This document shows positions 44,580 to 56,244 of a stretch of 64,000 nucleotides of DNA, one piece after another. The stretch is taken from the NCBI RefSeq assembly GCF_022539505.1, contig NC_061510.1:266051687-266115686 (forward strand), written 5' to 3'. Every line of letters starts with the position of its first letter. Within the stretch, counting starts at the first letter, position 1. Source of the stretch: Lolium rigidum. Its lineage: Eukaryota; Streptophyta; Magnoliopsida; Poales; Poaceae. A program made the translations under genes and the position numbers. The notes beneath the pieces were generated by a model. It had not been told where the DNA came from, made no database searches, and saw nothing but the letters and a program-made list of their open reading frames with translations.

Positions 44580-47500
44580 TGACTCGTACAATTTCAGCCC
44601 ACTCCAGAACATGAAAGTTCGGATTTTTCTCAAAAAAAAAAAACAGGAAAGTCCTATGCTTCACCAAAACAAAAAACAAGGAGATTCAAGATATAAGTTG
44701 TAAAAATAAAGATTTAATTTATCCGTTTGCAATAGCTCAGAGCGAAATACACTGTTTATTGTTTGCAAAATAATCAAGATATCACATGTTTCTTGTACGG
44801 GGGGTCGACATCGAGGACCCATGAGCCAGCGAGCGTCGTCAACGTTTCAAAGGCGGCGGGGATCGAAAATAAAAAAAACCAAATATCGGTTGGTAAAAAA
44901 ATCCAAGAAAATAAAACATTTATCGTTCCGAGAGGATGACATGCGGGACCGATGAGGCAGCGAGCATCCTCAACGTTTCCAAGGCGGCGAGGGATCAAAG
45001 AAAAAAAAGGAAATAGCCGGAAATTAGTTAGGGGTTCAAAATAAATCCATCAAAGGAAAGTTTTATTGTTCATAGAGGATGACATGTGGGACCGACCCGC
45101 CAACGAGCGTCCTCATCGTTTCAAAGGGGGCCAGGAGATCAAAAGAAAAAGGCAAATAACCAGAAATTAGGGGTAAAAAATAACTCCAAGAAAGGAAACT
45201 TTTATTGTTCGTAGAGGATGACATGCGGGACCCATGAGCCAGCAGCTTACTTAACGTTTCAAAGGCGGCATGAGATCGAAAGAAAAAGGCAAGTGACAAA
45301 ATATCGGAGCCCAAGATAATCCAAGAAAAGAAACTTTATTTACATAGAGGATGACATGCGGGTCCCATTTTGCAGCAGCGGTCCCAACGTTTCAAATGCG
45401 GCTTGAGATCAAAAGAAAAAGAAAGTAGCCAGAAATTAGGGGGTCAAAAAAAATCCAAGAAAATAAAGTTGATGGACATAGAGGATGACATGCGGGTCCC
45501 ATGAGCTAGCAGCTTACTCAACGTTTCCAAGGCGGCAGGGGATCAAAAGAAAAAGGAAATAGCCAAAAATCGAGAGGTGAAAAAAACAAAGAAAATGAAC
45601 TTTTATAATACATAGAGGATGACATGCGGGTCCCATGAGCCAGCAGGTTCCTCAACGTTTCAAACGTGGCATGAGATCGAAAGAAAAAGGCAAGTGACCA
45701 AATATCAAGAGCCAAAAATAATTCAAGAAAAGAAACTTGATTGTACATAGAGGATGACATGCGGGTCCCAATTAGCAGCAGCGGTATCACCGTTTGAGAG
45801 GCTGCACGGGATCGAAAGAAAAAGGCAAGTGACCAAATATCAGGAGCCAAAAATAATCCAAGAAAAGAAATTTTATTGTACGTAGAGGATGACATGTGGG
45901 TCCCATTTTGCAGCAGCGGTCTCAACGTTTCCAAGGCGGCACGAGAACCAAAAGAAAAATGAAGTAGCCGGAAATCGGGGGTGAAGAAAATCCAAAAAGA
46001 AAGATTTCAATTGGGCTGCATCTGGACATCGGGCCTTCGAACTATCCTGCTTGGCCTTTTGACTCGTACAATTTCAGCCCACTCCAAAACAGGAAAGTTC
46101 CGAATTTTCTAAAAAAACAGGAAAGTCCTATGCTTCGCAAAGACAAAAAAAAGGAGATTCAACATATAAGTTTGTTTATGTAAAAATAAAGATTTAATTA
46201 TCCGTTTGAAATAGCTCAGAGCGCAATACATTGTTTATTGTCTGCAAAATAATCAAGATATCATATGTTTCTTGTACGGGGAGGTTGACATCGGGGACCC
46301 ATGAGCCAACGACGTCGTCAACGTTTTAAAGGCGGCAGGGGATGGAAAGAAAAAATAAACCAAAAATATGTTGGTAAAAAATCCAAGAAAAGAAACATTT
46401 TCGTTACGAGAGGATGACATGCGGGACCCATGAGGCAGCAGCATCCTCAGCGTTTATTGTTCATAGAGGTTGACATGTGGGACCCGTGAGCCGGCAGCGT
46501 CCTCAACGTTTTAAAGGCTGCAGGTGATCGAAAGAAAAAATAAGCCAAAAATCGTTTGGTCTACAAAATCCAAGAAAATAAACATTTACCGTTACGAGAG
46601 GATGACATGCGTGACCCATGAGGCTGCAGCATCCTCAACGATTCCAAGGCGGCGGGGAAATATCCAGAAATTAATTAGGGGTTCAAAATAAATCCATCAA
46701 AGGAAACTTTTATTGTTCATAGAGGATGACATGTGGGACCGACCTGCCAACGACGTCCTCATCGTTTCGGAGGGGGCAGGAGATCAAAAGAAAAAGGCAA
46801 ATAGGCGGAAATTAGGGGTAAAAAATAACTCCAAGAAAGGAAACTTTTATTGTTCGTAGAGGATGACATGCGGGACCCATGAGCCAGCAGCTTACTCAAC
46901 GTTTCAAAGGCGGCATGAGATCGAAAGAAAAAGGCAAGTGACAAAATATCAGGAGCCAAAGATAATCCAAGAAAAGAAACTTTATTTACATAGAGGATGA
47001 CATGCGGGTCCCATTTAGCAGCAGCGGTCTCAACGTTTCAAATGCGGCTTGAGATCAAAAGAAAAAGAAAGTTGATTGTACATAGAGGATGACATGCGGG
47101 TCCCATGAGTCAGCAGCTTACCCAACGTTTCCAAGGCGGCAGGGGATCAAAAGAAAAAGGAAATAGCCAAAAATCAGAGGGTGAAAAAATATAAAGAAAA
47201 TAAACTTTTATAGCACATAGAGGATGACATGCGGGTCCCATGAGCCAGCAGGTTCCTCAACGTTTCAAACGTGGCATGAGATCGAAAGAAAAAGGCAAGT
47301 GACCAAATATCGGGAGCCAAAAATAATTCAAGAAAAGAAAGTTTTATAGTACATAGAGGATGACATGCGGGTCCCATTTAGCAAGCAGCGGTATCACCGT
47401 TTGAGAGGCGGCAGGGATCAAAAGAAAAAAGAAATTGCCAAAAATCGAGAGGGTGAAAAAAAACCAAGAAAATGAACTTTTATAGTACATAGAGGATGAC

Positions 47501-48060
47501 ATGCGGGTCCCATGAGCCTGCGGGTTCCTCAACGTTTCAAACGTGGCATGAGATCGAAAGAAAAAGGCAAGTGAAAAAATATGAGGAGCCAAAAATAATT
47601 CAAGAAAAGAAAGTTTTATAGTACATAGAGGATGACATGCGGGTCCCATTTAGCAGCAGCGGTATCACCGTTTGAGAGGAGGCAGGGGATCGAAAGAAAA
47701 AGGTAAGTGACCAAATATGAGGTGCCAAAAATAATTCAAGAAAAGAAAGTTTTATAGTACATAGAGGATGACATGCGGGTCCCAGTTAGCGACAGCGGTA
47801 TCACCGTTTGAGAGGCAGCAGGGATCGAAAGAAAAAGGCAAGTGACCAAATTTGAGGTGCCAAAAAAACTCCAAGAAAAGAAAGTTGATTGCACATAGAG
47901 GATGACATGCGGGTCCCATTTAGCGACAGCGGTCTCAACGTTTCCAAGGCGGCAAGGGATCAAAAGAAAAGGAAGTAGCCGGAAATCAGGGGGTCAAAAA
48001 AATCCAAGAATAGAAAGAATTTTGGTTCATAGAGGATGACATGCGGGACCCATGATCCTG
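44580..48060 (+). repeat. ~135-bp tandem repeat array, right part
   Basis: Continuation of the array at 27140-29986. It shows a ~1.48-kb higher-order period: GACTCGTACAATTTCAGCCC at 44581 recurs at about 46063, followed in both by the same rare unit (TTTGTACGGGG, GACATCG). Units in this part end with a shared GATTTCAATTGGGCTGCATC tail at ~46005, matching the one at ~29926. Confidence 0.9.
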
Positions 48061-48390
48061 CATCGTAAACGGCTCGATCGGAGAACGTGGAACGAGATGG
48101 CGCGATCGAGAAAAAAAACAATGCCAGAGAGGCTGCCATCTGGGCCCTACATCCCCGGGCGGTGCGGATTTGCGTTGACTCGGCCGGCGAACCCGAGAAT
48201 TCGCGATGCACCACGTCCCGGGCCACCATACGCGACGTTTTGGCCGCTTTCGTCGGGCTAGGTGGCCTCAAAAACGAGAAAAAAAAGTTTTGACATGCAC
48301 CACGGAGGGACCAAAAATCGTCGGCCATGGTACACCAGCAACCACGGCGCGACTTCAACTTCTTCGGCCATGGCAACTTTTCTTGTAGTG
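48061..48390 (+). mobile_element. Right terminus of a CACTA-like element
   Basis: Subterminal GC-rich sequence ending GGCAACTTTTCTTGTAGTG at 48390, the inverse complement of CACTACAAGAAAAG. The tandem array directly precedes it and probably belongs to this element. The matching left CACTA end with flank AGG was not found in the window, so the full length is unknown. The end abuts the E2 LTR. Confidence 0.7.
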
Positions 48391-48798
48391 AGGCCACGTG
48401 TGTTGCCCGATCTCACGAATTGACCAAGAACAAGAGGGGGTGAGGGATGAACACGACGAACACGACGAAGAACACGGCGAACGCACGCAACACAACCCGA
48501 TACAATTCCGGTTTACTCCCGATAGCCCGAACCACTATCACGATAGAATCCCTCAAGGAGAGACACGAGGTAGAATCCCCGAGAGAAAGACCGATATACG
48601 ATCTATGGAGTCACACGTGTGAGAGACCGCGGTAGAATCACAAGTGCGAAAGATAAATCATATAAGGAGTGCCTTGATACAACTCATAGATTTGTGTCTA
48701 AGAGAGGAGGGGTTTCCCTAATCCCAAAGGGATGGTGGAGGCATAAGCCAAGTTCTCACTCAAGTTATGTCTAACCTAATGAAGGTGGGGGTGGGTGC

Positions 48799-51700
48799 CT
48801 ATTTATAGGGAGCCACTAAGGAGGGGTAGTTTAGGGAAACAAGGGGGTACATGGGCCTTGGCCCGAATTGAATTGTGGCAGGCGCCTTCTCTTCCTGGCG
48901 ACCTCGGACGCTCTTCTTCCTTCTTCTCTTCCATGCCTCCGTGACCTCGGCCTTGAGTGTGGTTCTTGACGTTGACGCACATGATGAAGCGAAGACCGTA
49001 GGTCGGGCTGCATCATCTCCCCCCCACTTGAAAAAGAGTCGTCCTCGACGATGAGTCTTCATGAATGTGTAGAGGAGGTAGATGACACCAACACTTGAAT
49101 GTCCCTTCACTTGTCAAGAGCCCTATGAATAGCACAAGAGAAGCAAAGGAGCAATCAAAGCGTAGCCAAAGTTCAATGTATTTAGGAAGAGGGTGCAAGT
49201 AGAAGGAGGTAACCTTATCAAAGTGTCGGTGTGCTCTCATTGAGAGATCTTGTGTAGTGGAAGTGTGCGGGCAAAACCACTCATTGGAGCTCACTTGTAT
49301 CATGCTCTCAAGAGCTCTTTTTGTCAACTCGTGCTCAATCGAGGTTGACATTGAAGTTTGGGTACCTACACACATGTTAGACAACAAGAACAACGTCTGT
49401 GCATGGTATATAACACATGATCCATCATGATGCGCCATTTCTTTTGCACATCACCATTAGCGGTAAGCAAGATATTATAGTACACATGGTGAATATGCGA
49501 GGAAAACTTCGGAACGTGCTCAACATGGATATATGCAAAGTCTCCAAAATTTGAGAGAGCTATGGGGGCAATCTCATTTACAAGCATATTAACACAATTG
49601 CAAGCCAAGCATTGGAAAGAGAAATTGTTCATCATTTTGGTTGCATTAATGGGAGAATATTGCAAGCATGTAGCACAAAACATGTTCAACATTTGAGCAT
49701 TGTTATCGACAAACCTAGGGAAAGAGCAATTGTTCGGCAAGGTAGTCACAACACAAGCATCATTATCAACATTGCAAGCAATACATGTGAAAGAGAAATT
49801 GTTCGACATATTGCAAGCAATAGGATAGAAATCGAAACACTCATAGCATGGCATGGTCAAAGTGTCACAAGCAACTACTTCCACATGATCAAGAATGGTG
49901 GCATCACAAGTATCACAAGGGAAAGTGAAAGAAGCATATGACATAGCAATAGGACCATCCAACTCATGCAAGCACTCACAAATCATCATGTCCATTAGTG
50001 GGATCATGGCATCATCAACACCCATGTATGTACCTTTGTAGTCCCGCTCATATGAGGTAGGTGTTGTGGAAGTGGTAGGCTCGATGTGGCCTCCATGTTC
50101 ATCTTCAATCAAGCATGGTGTGATATCATCATCTTCATGCACCATGTACATCTTCTCCATGATCGGCGTCTCGTCATCCATGGAACCTAATGAGACATAA
50201 GGAAACACACTAGAGGTAGAGGGTAAGATGTTAGAATTGAAAATGGCCTCACATGACCTATCAACTACCACTCTCATCTCACTTGGTGTATCACTCATGC
50301 TCTCGAAGTGGAGGCACTCAAGCTCACATATGGTGGAATCGCTCATCTCACATATAGTGGAGTCGCTCATCTCACATATAGTGGAGTCCCTCATCTCCAT
50401 GGCAATGGCGTCGCCGATTTCCGAGCAACCTAGCAAAGAGGAAGACAACACAAGAGGAGTAGAGGTTAAGTTGTTAGAAATCGAAACATCCTCACTCGAC
50501 TCATGGGGTGTATCACTGTTATCACCAGATTTTAGCCAAATCAGAAGATGGGCCGTGATTGAGATGGGCTTGGAGGATATGCACATAAAGGGTTTCTGAA
50601 TCGGCCTCGTGCGAGAATTTGGGCTAGATTGCCCGTGTATCTGAACATTATGGTAGATCGCATTTTAGTTTAGAATTAAGAGATAGAGTTTGGTTCGTAC
50701 ACAGTTAGGTTTATTCCAAAGATAGAAAGTCCAGGGACTATAAATATGTACCTAGGGTTATTGAGAAAGGAGGACGATCACGTTCACAACAAACACAATC
50801 TAGGCGCATCGCCACCCCTTGTTTCGAGGGTTTCTTCCGGGTAAGCGTCATGCTGCCCAGATCGCATCTTGCGATCCGGGCGATATCGCTTATTCGTTGT
50901 TTTGTATTGCTCGTACTGAAGCCTTGTTGATGTCGAGTAATACTGTTATCATAGATGTTTTGGGGCTAACATTAGTACTTTTCTGATACGTTTGCTTAGT
51001 TATGTTGCCCCTAAATATCTAGCTGCCTTTGCACCTATCTTAGGTGTAAGGGCAGCATCTTGCTCGGTTTTTACTTAGTAGATTTGATCTGTTATAGTTG
51101 TTCCTTGTTCTTCAAGGATTAGTTTGATATCCGCATGGTCAGGCCTTGCAAACGGGTTGAACAATCCAGTAGTGCGTAAGATATGGTTTGCCGATCCAAG
51201 ATGGGTTGTTCCGGGAATCGACTCCGTGTTGGTTTTTAGGCCCCTTCTAGGACTAGTTTTCTGTTATCTTTCGTATCTGCCAGGCTCAACTACGTGTAGG
51301 ATGTTCCAATTATGCGGTGAAAGCCCTAGACTGTCATAGATTGATTTAACTTGGTATTGATAAAGCAGGAACCCCATGTCATCGTAGATCCAATACGGAC
51401 CATGGGTCGATCGGCTCTTTGAGCCGATTCACAGGGTAACCTGAGAGCCGATCGAGGCTCATTTAATGTTTACGTGTTTGCCATGCAGGAAACTAATTGA
51501 AGCAATCCATCACCTTCCTGACCAGGTATAGGTCAGGTGGCACGCCCTCGCATTTAGCCAGGACGTGTGCCGGAGCATTGCGGGCCGTCGCCCGAGGGAC
51601 CAGGGCCCACCAGCAGTCCTGGGAGCCTCCCGGCTCTTCGTGTTGCTCGTCGCTGCTCGCCGGTGGGTTTTGGCAGGCAAAAATCACTCTTGCTCTCAAG

Positions 51701-51814
51701 GTGTTTGAAGTATGCGTTGCACTCAGCTTTTTCTTTGGGTGTCATTTGGGCTTCTCGAGCATCTAGCTCGGCGAAGTATGCTCTCATCTCGGCTTGTTCT
51801 TGTGGGGTCATCAT
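48799..51814 (-). pseudogene. E2 gag-like protein, broken
   Basis: The N-terminal piece (51814-51683) starts MMTPQEQAEMRAYF and is unlike the E1 N-terminus. The frame resumes across the solo LTR at 50516: the GTGAT duplication is in phase, so SKSD joins DTPHESSED logically. The body (50516-49366) matches E1 residues ~530-840, sharing MEKMYMVHEDDD, GVDDAMIPL, CNMS..FSFTCIACN and HELTKRA. It has three tandem copies of an MSDSTICE octapeptide near its start. Zinc knuckles, His-rich repeats and the RT remnant present in E1 are absent. Frameshifts near 49410 and in the G tract before the LTR end the frame; the tail (to 48799) runs into the LTR as in E1. Confidence 0.75.
50517..51682 (+). mobile_element. 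Solo LTR inserted in E2
   Basis: 1166 bp starting TGTTATCACCAGATTTTAGCC, flanked by a perfect ATCAC duplication (50512-50516 and 51683-51687). TATAAATA at 50739-50746 supports plus orientation. The right end reads GGCAGGCAAAA, not the usual CA. No interior or second LTR is present, so it is a solo LTR from recombination. It differs from all other LTRs here. Confidence 0.85.
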
Positions 51815-52383
51815 GTATATATCTCACTAGGAAGGTGTATATGTATGTGGTGGAAGGAAAGCTACACAAGTATCTCACCTATCAAGAAGGTATCGGAAAA
51901 TGGTTCAAGTCAAGAGCAAAGTCGAAATGTATCGGGTTACTCACACACACACTCAAAGCACACGCAAAAGGCTAAGAACTCTATATGTGGTGGGTAAGGG
52001 GTGGATAGCAAACGAAAAAGATCAACGGAAAAGTCTATTGTCAAATGTGGGTAAGATCCAAAGTCAAATGTCAAAAGTGGTGATCTATGTCAAGGAAACA
52101 CGGAAACACACACAAAGGACAACAATGGGGTTAGCGCGACCAAGGAAGTGAGCAAGTGACAAAGATGGTCCTATCGAAGACTATATGCTCGGTGTCACGT
52201 CAACACAAGAGAGACCGTAGCTCGGTTGCATAAGAGGGAAGCAACAAGATTTGCACAAATGCCACTCTTCTCTTTCTCTCTTTGCGCTTAGAAGCTTTGG
52301 ACTCCTTTGTATCGGTGGCACACACACTTTTGGGTCTTCTGGAAAAGGGGACGTGATATGAACATGACACGTCCTCTCCGTCC

Positions 52384-53007
52384 TCAAGTCTTGCTTGCCT
52401 TCCACACCACATCCTCCCTCGCGGCCTGCTTGACTTGACACAACACTTGGCGCCTCTTTCTTCTCCACATGAGCTTGGACTTCGGCGCCAACTCCTTCTT
52501 CTTGCGAGGTTTTGATGGACCCTTGTGACGCTGCACATGACCCTGCACAAGATGTGTAATTCCTGGGCCACATGGATGTCTCACACGTCCATCCTTGCCT
52601 CGATGCATCCGCGGTGTCGCGGAAAACTGGACTACAGTACTCCTAGCACGGTAATGCCGCTGCCCACTGTCTCCACTGACGCGCTCGCCTCCCACTCCTC
52701 CCACGCGCATCTGCGCCACATGTACTGAAGTATTATCAGCACAAATATCATCAGTCTGTATACTGGCATCAACACAAACTGGAATTGTAGCACATGCTGC
52801 AACATCCACATCAACAACAAGTGTAGCTTCATCCGGCTTGTCACCAACAAGAACTGGCTTGTCATCTACAGGCATGGCTGAAACAACACCAACATCAATG
52901 CTCGGAACATCATGCACCTTATGTTGCACATTAGGCTTGTGCAACTTCTCCTTACGCACCACTAACTCCACATCGGACTTGATATGATCATCACCCATAG
53001 GCTTCAA
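52384..53007 (-). pseudogene. Gypsy polyprotein spacer after protease
   Basis: A 207-codon open piece in line with the region between protease and RT in gypsy polyproteins. It begins with a Lys/Asp/Val-rich linker and ends in a basic Arg/Lys stretch. No RT motif is reached before the truncation at ~52336. The coding assignment rests on position next to the protease, not on a domain. Confidence 0.45.
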
Positions 53008-53009
53008 AG

Positions 53010-53362
53010 TCCGCTATTTGCCACCATGCATAAAAGAATATGTATTTGCTCGCCCAGCATGTGTCACATTGCGATCATACTGCCAAGGACGCCCAAGTAG
53101 CAATCCGCACACCTCCAATGGCAACACATCGCAATCGATCTCATCAACATAATCATCAACTCGTAAATGGCACACGCACCTTGTGAGTAATCTTCAGCAT
53201 ACCACAACTATTCAACCACTCAAGACGCTTAGGTTCAGGAAGACGCCATGTAGACAACCCCAACGCTGTCACCATCGCCTTGCTAATGCCATTAGTACAG
53301 CTACCACCATCAACCATCAACTTGCAAGCCTTGCCCTTGATAAAGCACTGAGTCTGAAACAA
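53010..53362 (-). pseudogene. Gypsy aspartic protease fragment
   Basis: The 53362-53156 frame contains the plant-gypsy protease start FQTQCFIKGKA and active-site-like VDGGSCTN, with downstream LEWLNSCG. A frameshift near 53150 is followed by the expected ...CGLLLGRPWQYDRN-like segment (to about 53050). The viral-type protease cleaves the gag-pol precursor. Broken frame, so inactive here. Confidence 0.75.
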
Positions 53363-53460
53363 ACTCCACCGCTGACCCTTGTCAACTGTCTAGCAAGCAT
53401 CATCTTGTACCCTTTTGAGTTGCATATTCAGCCCGCTCAATGGTACGTCCTCTTCAACAG

Positions 53461-53964
53461 TCACAGTAGTGCTCTTGGTATCAGAGCCAGGTTTCCTCTC
53501 CTCAATGACTGTCGATATGGGAATAACCTCCTGCACGGTAGTGTTAGAGCACACCACCGTTTTATCAAGCTTGCAAACTTAAAGCTATCACGAAGAAACC
53601 GCTTGAAATCTGCCCAACTAGACCGTAGACCAATGATACCCTGAACTATGAGAGCATTAAGGTACCAACTAGCCACAACATCATCAACACGCCTGTATGC
53701 AATAGAAAATTCCATCTGGCCACCAAACGAACCATCAAACTCCTTGCATCTCGCAAACCCACCTTCAATGTGTGATTCCCAAAGTTGAAATTCCGTCGGT
53801 GTCGTAGAACTAGCCAACCGCCATTTGATTTGCGATGCGTCAAACTTGGTACCTATTCGCATACCGAGGTAGTCATGATATACATCGTCACTCCTATGTG
53901 CTTCAACACCAAATATTGGAGTAACATCATCAACAGCATGAGCCCGCATCACTGGAGAATCCAC
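53461..53964 (-). pseudogene. Gypsy gag capsid fragment
   Basis: Contains the FGGQMEFSIAYRRVDDVVASWYLNAL...WADFKRFLRD pattern of plant gypsy gag (the W-x-L...F segment of the retrotransposon gag domain). It is followed by a stop and shift before the protease. Probably begins near 53964, after a Pro/Ala-rich linker. Confidence 0.6.
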
Positions 53965-54017
53965 CGCAGCAGCAGGAGAAACCGCCGGAGGAAAAAACCG
54001 TAGTTGTCTGCGCCAGC

Positions 54018-54225
54018 CCGGCCCAGGGCCCGGTTAGACCGGCCTCTAGACCGGCCAGCCCGGTCCCTGGCCCGGTTGACCGGGCGCCAACCGGATGCGT
54101 CGTACCGGGGCCAAACCGGACGAAGTTTTGCGAACTTCCCGGTTTGCCGCCCGGTTGACCGGATTCCACGACGGCCGGCCCGGTCACTGGCCCGGTTGAC
54201 CGGATTCCAGACCGGATTTTTCCTG
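54018..54225 (-). repeat. CCGGTTGACCGG inverted-repeat cluster in gypsy leader
   Basis: At least three copies of GGCCCGGTTGACCGG and several GACCGGCC/GCCCGGTC variants lie between the priming site and gag. Each is an imperfect palindrome able to form a stem. This is analogous in position and GC content to the GGCACTGCC cluster in the E1 leader. Confidence 0.75.
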
Positions 54226-54507
54226 GTCGCGAAATTTCGTCTTCTTCCCGATGCTGGTCACGATTTTTCGCGATTTTGACCTCCGAAACAGCCATGGATG
54301 ACCTCCAAACTGTACCAAACAACGCCAAACTTCCTCCAACCAACCTCCTTCGACCGAGAGCCAAACTCCTCCGATCTTAGAGCTAAACTTCTCTGCAGCA
54401 AACCGATCCAAAGAGATCGATCAACAAAACCTCGCCGTGAGCAACCCAGAAAGCTGATACCACATGATACGGTTGATCCAAGCCAATCCACCTAAGTTGA
54501 TACCACA

Positions 54508-55026
54508 TGATACGGTAAATCCCAGTGGATCCACCTAGATTGATGCCCGATCTTTCACAACGAGAACCTGGGGTAGAGAATCCTCCCAACAACGCGATGA
54601 ACGCAGCCTGGAGAAGAGGGAATGAATCCAGCAAGCAACGGATCGATGAACGATACGCCTCAAACCAAGAGCTAGATAATCCTTGATGAACACAAGAACC
54701 TTCGCAACGGATAATAGTATAGATAAACGGCAGCGCCGTACCCCCGGAGGGATGATACACGTGAACACACGCAATGGGGAAAACCCTAATCTTTAGACTA
54801 AACTTGAACTCCCTAAACCCTAGCCGCACCTCCACTTATATGAGGGGTGGAGTGGCCGGCCAGCCCTAGTGGGCCTCTCTACCTTGGTTTGGACAGGCCC
54901 AAACCAAACTGACTCAATTTATTAAAAACCCTAATTGGCCCACATATGACCATAGACATAAAATAAGATAACTAAGCTGGTGGAGTCCTAAATCTAGGCT
55001 CCACATAGGCCTCCATGCCCGTATCA
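54508..55026 (-). repeat. 5' LTR of the truncated gypsy element (519 bp)
   Basis: Starts TGATACGGGCATGG at 55026 (minus) and ends CCGTATCA. The LTR/priming-site edge is tandemly duplicated: CTGATACCACATGATACGG at 54454 and TTGATACCACATGATACGG at 54498. TATATAAG-like promoter sequence lies near 54838 on the minus strand. Confidence 0.8.
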
Positions 55027-55282
55027 AAGTTGTTTGCACATGTCTATGTCCGGAACCCGAGGCCCCAGAGTGACATCAATTGGGATAACCGGAGAGGATG
55101 GCTTAGATATGAGGATCACATGTTTTCACCAAGTGTTAATGCTATGCTCCGGTGCTCTATTAAAAGGAGTACCTTAATTACCAGTAGATTCCCTTGAGGC
55201 CCGGCTGCCACCGGCTGGTAGGACAAAAGATGTTATGCAAGTTTCTCATTGCGAGCACGTATGACTATATATGGAAAACATA
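55027..55282 (+). repeat. Athila-like LTR, fragment left of E3
   Basis: Contains GTTTGCACATGTCTATGTCC and ACCGGAGAGGATGG. It continues on the other side of E3 at 60222. Family named from memory of grass Athila-type LTRs, not from a search. Confidence 0.6.
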
Positions 55283-56244
55283 TGATATAGACATGAATAC
55301 CTCGGATACGACCATATGCAGCACATGCGAATATATTTATCAGGTGAATTCTAATATTAATTATATAATTTATTATTGTAATAGTGAGAGCAAAATTACT
55401 ACATATTTATTCTTAATATGCAGAAGTACGCAAGACTTATATAAACCTCGGGTTAAAATGCGTGATCAAGTCAAGGAGGAATTCAAGGAAAGAAGAAAGA
55501 AGAACATATGTGCTTGGGGAGCAAATCGCCTATGTGGCCTCGCATCAAATCCATTCAAGTGCAAGGAGTTGGACATGCAATCATGCATGTGTACGTGATG
55601 TCCAGCGATGCTTTCAAGTGCATGGACCTGGACATGCATCATGCATGTACGTGACGTGCAACGAAGCTCCTTCGTGATAGAGGAATAGCAGGGAGCAGCG
55701 CAAGGCCCAAGGAGGTGGGACCTATCCACATGGGCTGCAGCGTTTATGCAAAAGGGCCAAGGGAACAACGATCAGCACAGGCGACCCATAATAATTTGTG
55801 TAACTCGCCGACGCTAGGACTACTGCTGAGTTGCGCAGCCTCTGCCTGTTTCATAAATAGCCAGCGTAGTTTAGGGTTTAGACTCGATTTTGATTAGATT
55901 AAAAGTTAGCCATCACTGCAACTCTCGTGTACTTCTTTTGAGGCCAACGCCCAGAACAAGACCGACTATTCGGAATCCCACCTTTTCAATAAAGCTTTCA
56001 TCTCTATTCGCAATATTCTGATTGCATCTTTAGTTCTTACTTGTTCTCGATTTCGGTAGGAATTAAGACCCTTGTCTGGTCGGGCTGATCGTGCTCCCGC
56101 AAGATCAGTAACTCCCGGAGATTGTCCTAGCGATTGCATTGGCGCACGAGCTTTGCACGTGTAGTCGGATCGTCAAGCACGAACTCCATCAACAAATCGA
56201 ATTATCTTCATCTCATCGAAAGATCGGACACCTTTGCCCTATCA
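55283..56244 (+). repeat. E3 5' LTR
   Basis: CATAAATAG (55852-55860) is a probable TATA box and AATAAA (55988-55993) a poly(A) signal. Compared with the 3' LTR, differences include GCAGGG versus GCGAGG, CCTCGCATC versus CCTGCATC and TTTCGG versus TTTCAGG. Confidence 0.9.

Larger units (their letters stand above)
48391..52335 (-). mobile_element. E2: decayed relative of E1, truncated at both ends
   Basis: Minus orientation. The 3' LTR (48391-49015) starts TGATGCAGCCCG at 49015, has CTATAAATAG at 48799-48808 (minus strand), and is cut off on the left by the CACTA end. A G-rich polypurine tract (49016-49027) precedes it. The coding part is related to E1 and frameshifted. The leader (51815-52335) aligns with the E1 leader, then stops at a junction with an unrelated gypsy gag-protease sequence, so the 5' LTR is missing. 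A solo LTR interrupts the coding region at 50517-51682. Confidence 0.8.
52336..55026 (-). mobile_element. Truncated Ty3/gypsy gag-protease element with 5' LTR
   Basis: Minus orientation. The 5' LTR lies at 54508-55026 (or from 54465 counting a duplicated edge), with ends TGATACGG...CCGTATCA. The priming site on the minus strand starts TGGTATCA. The 2.1 kb that follows holds gag and protease fragments; RT, integrase and the 3' LTR are missing because the element is cut at ~52336 beside E2. The outer flank AAGTT (55027) leads into the Athila-like LTR, which this element invaded. Confidence 0.8.
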
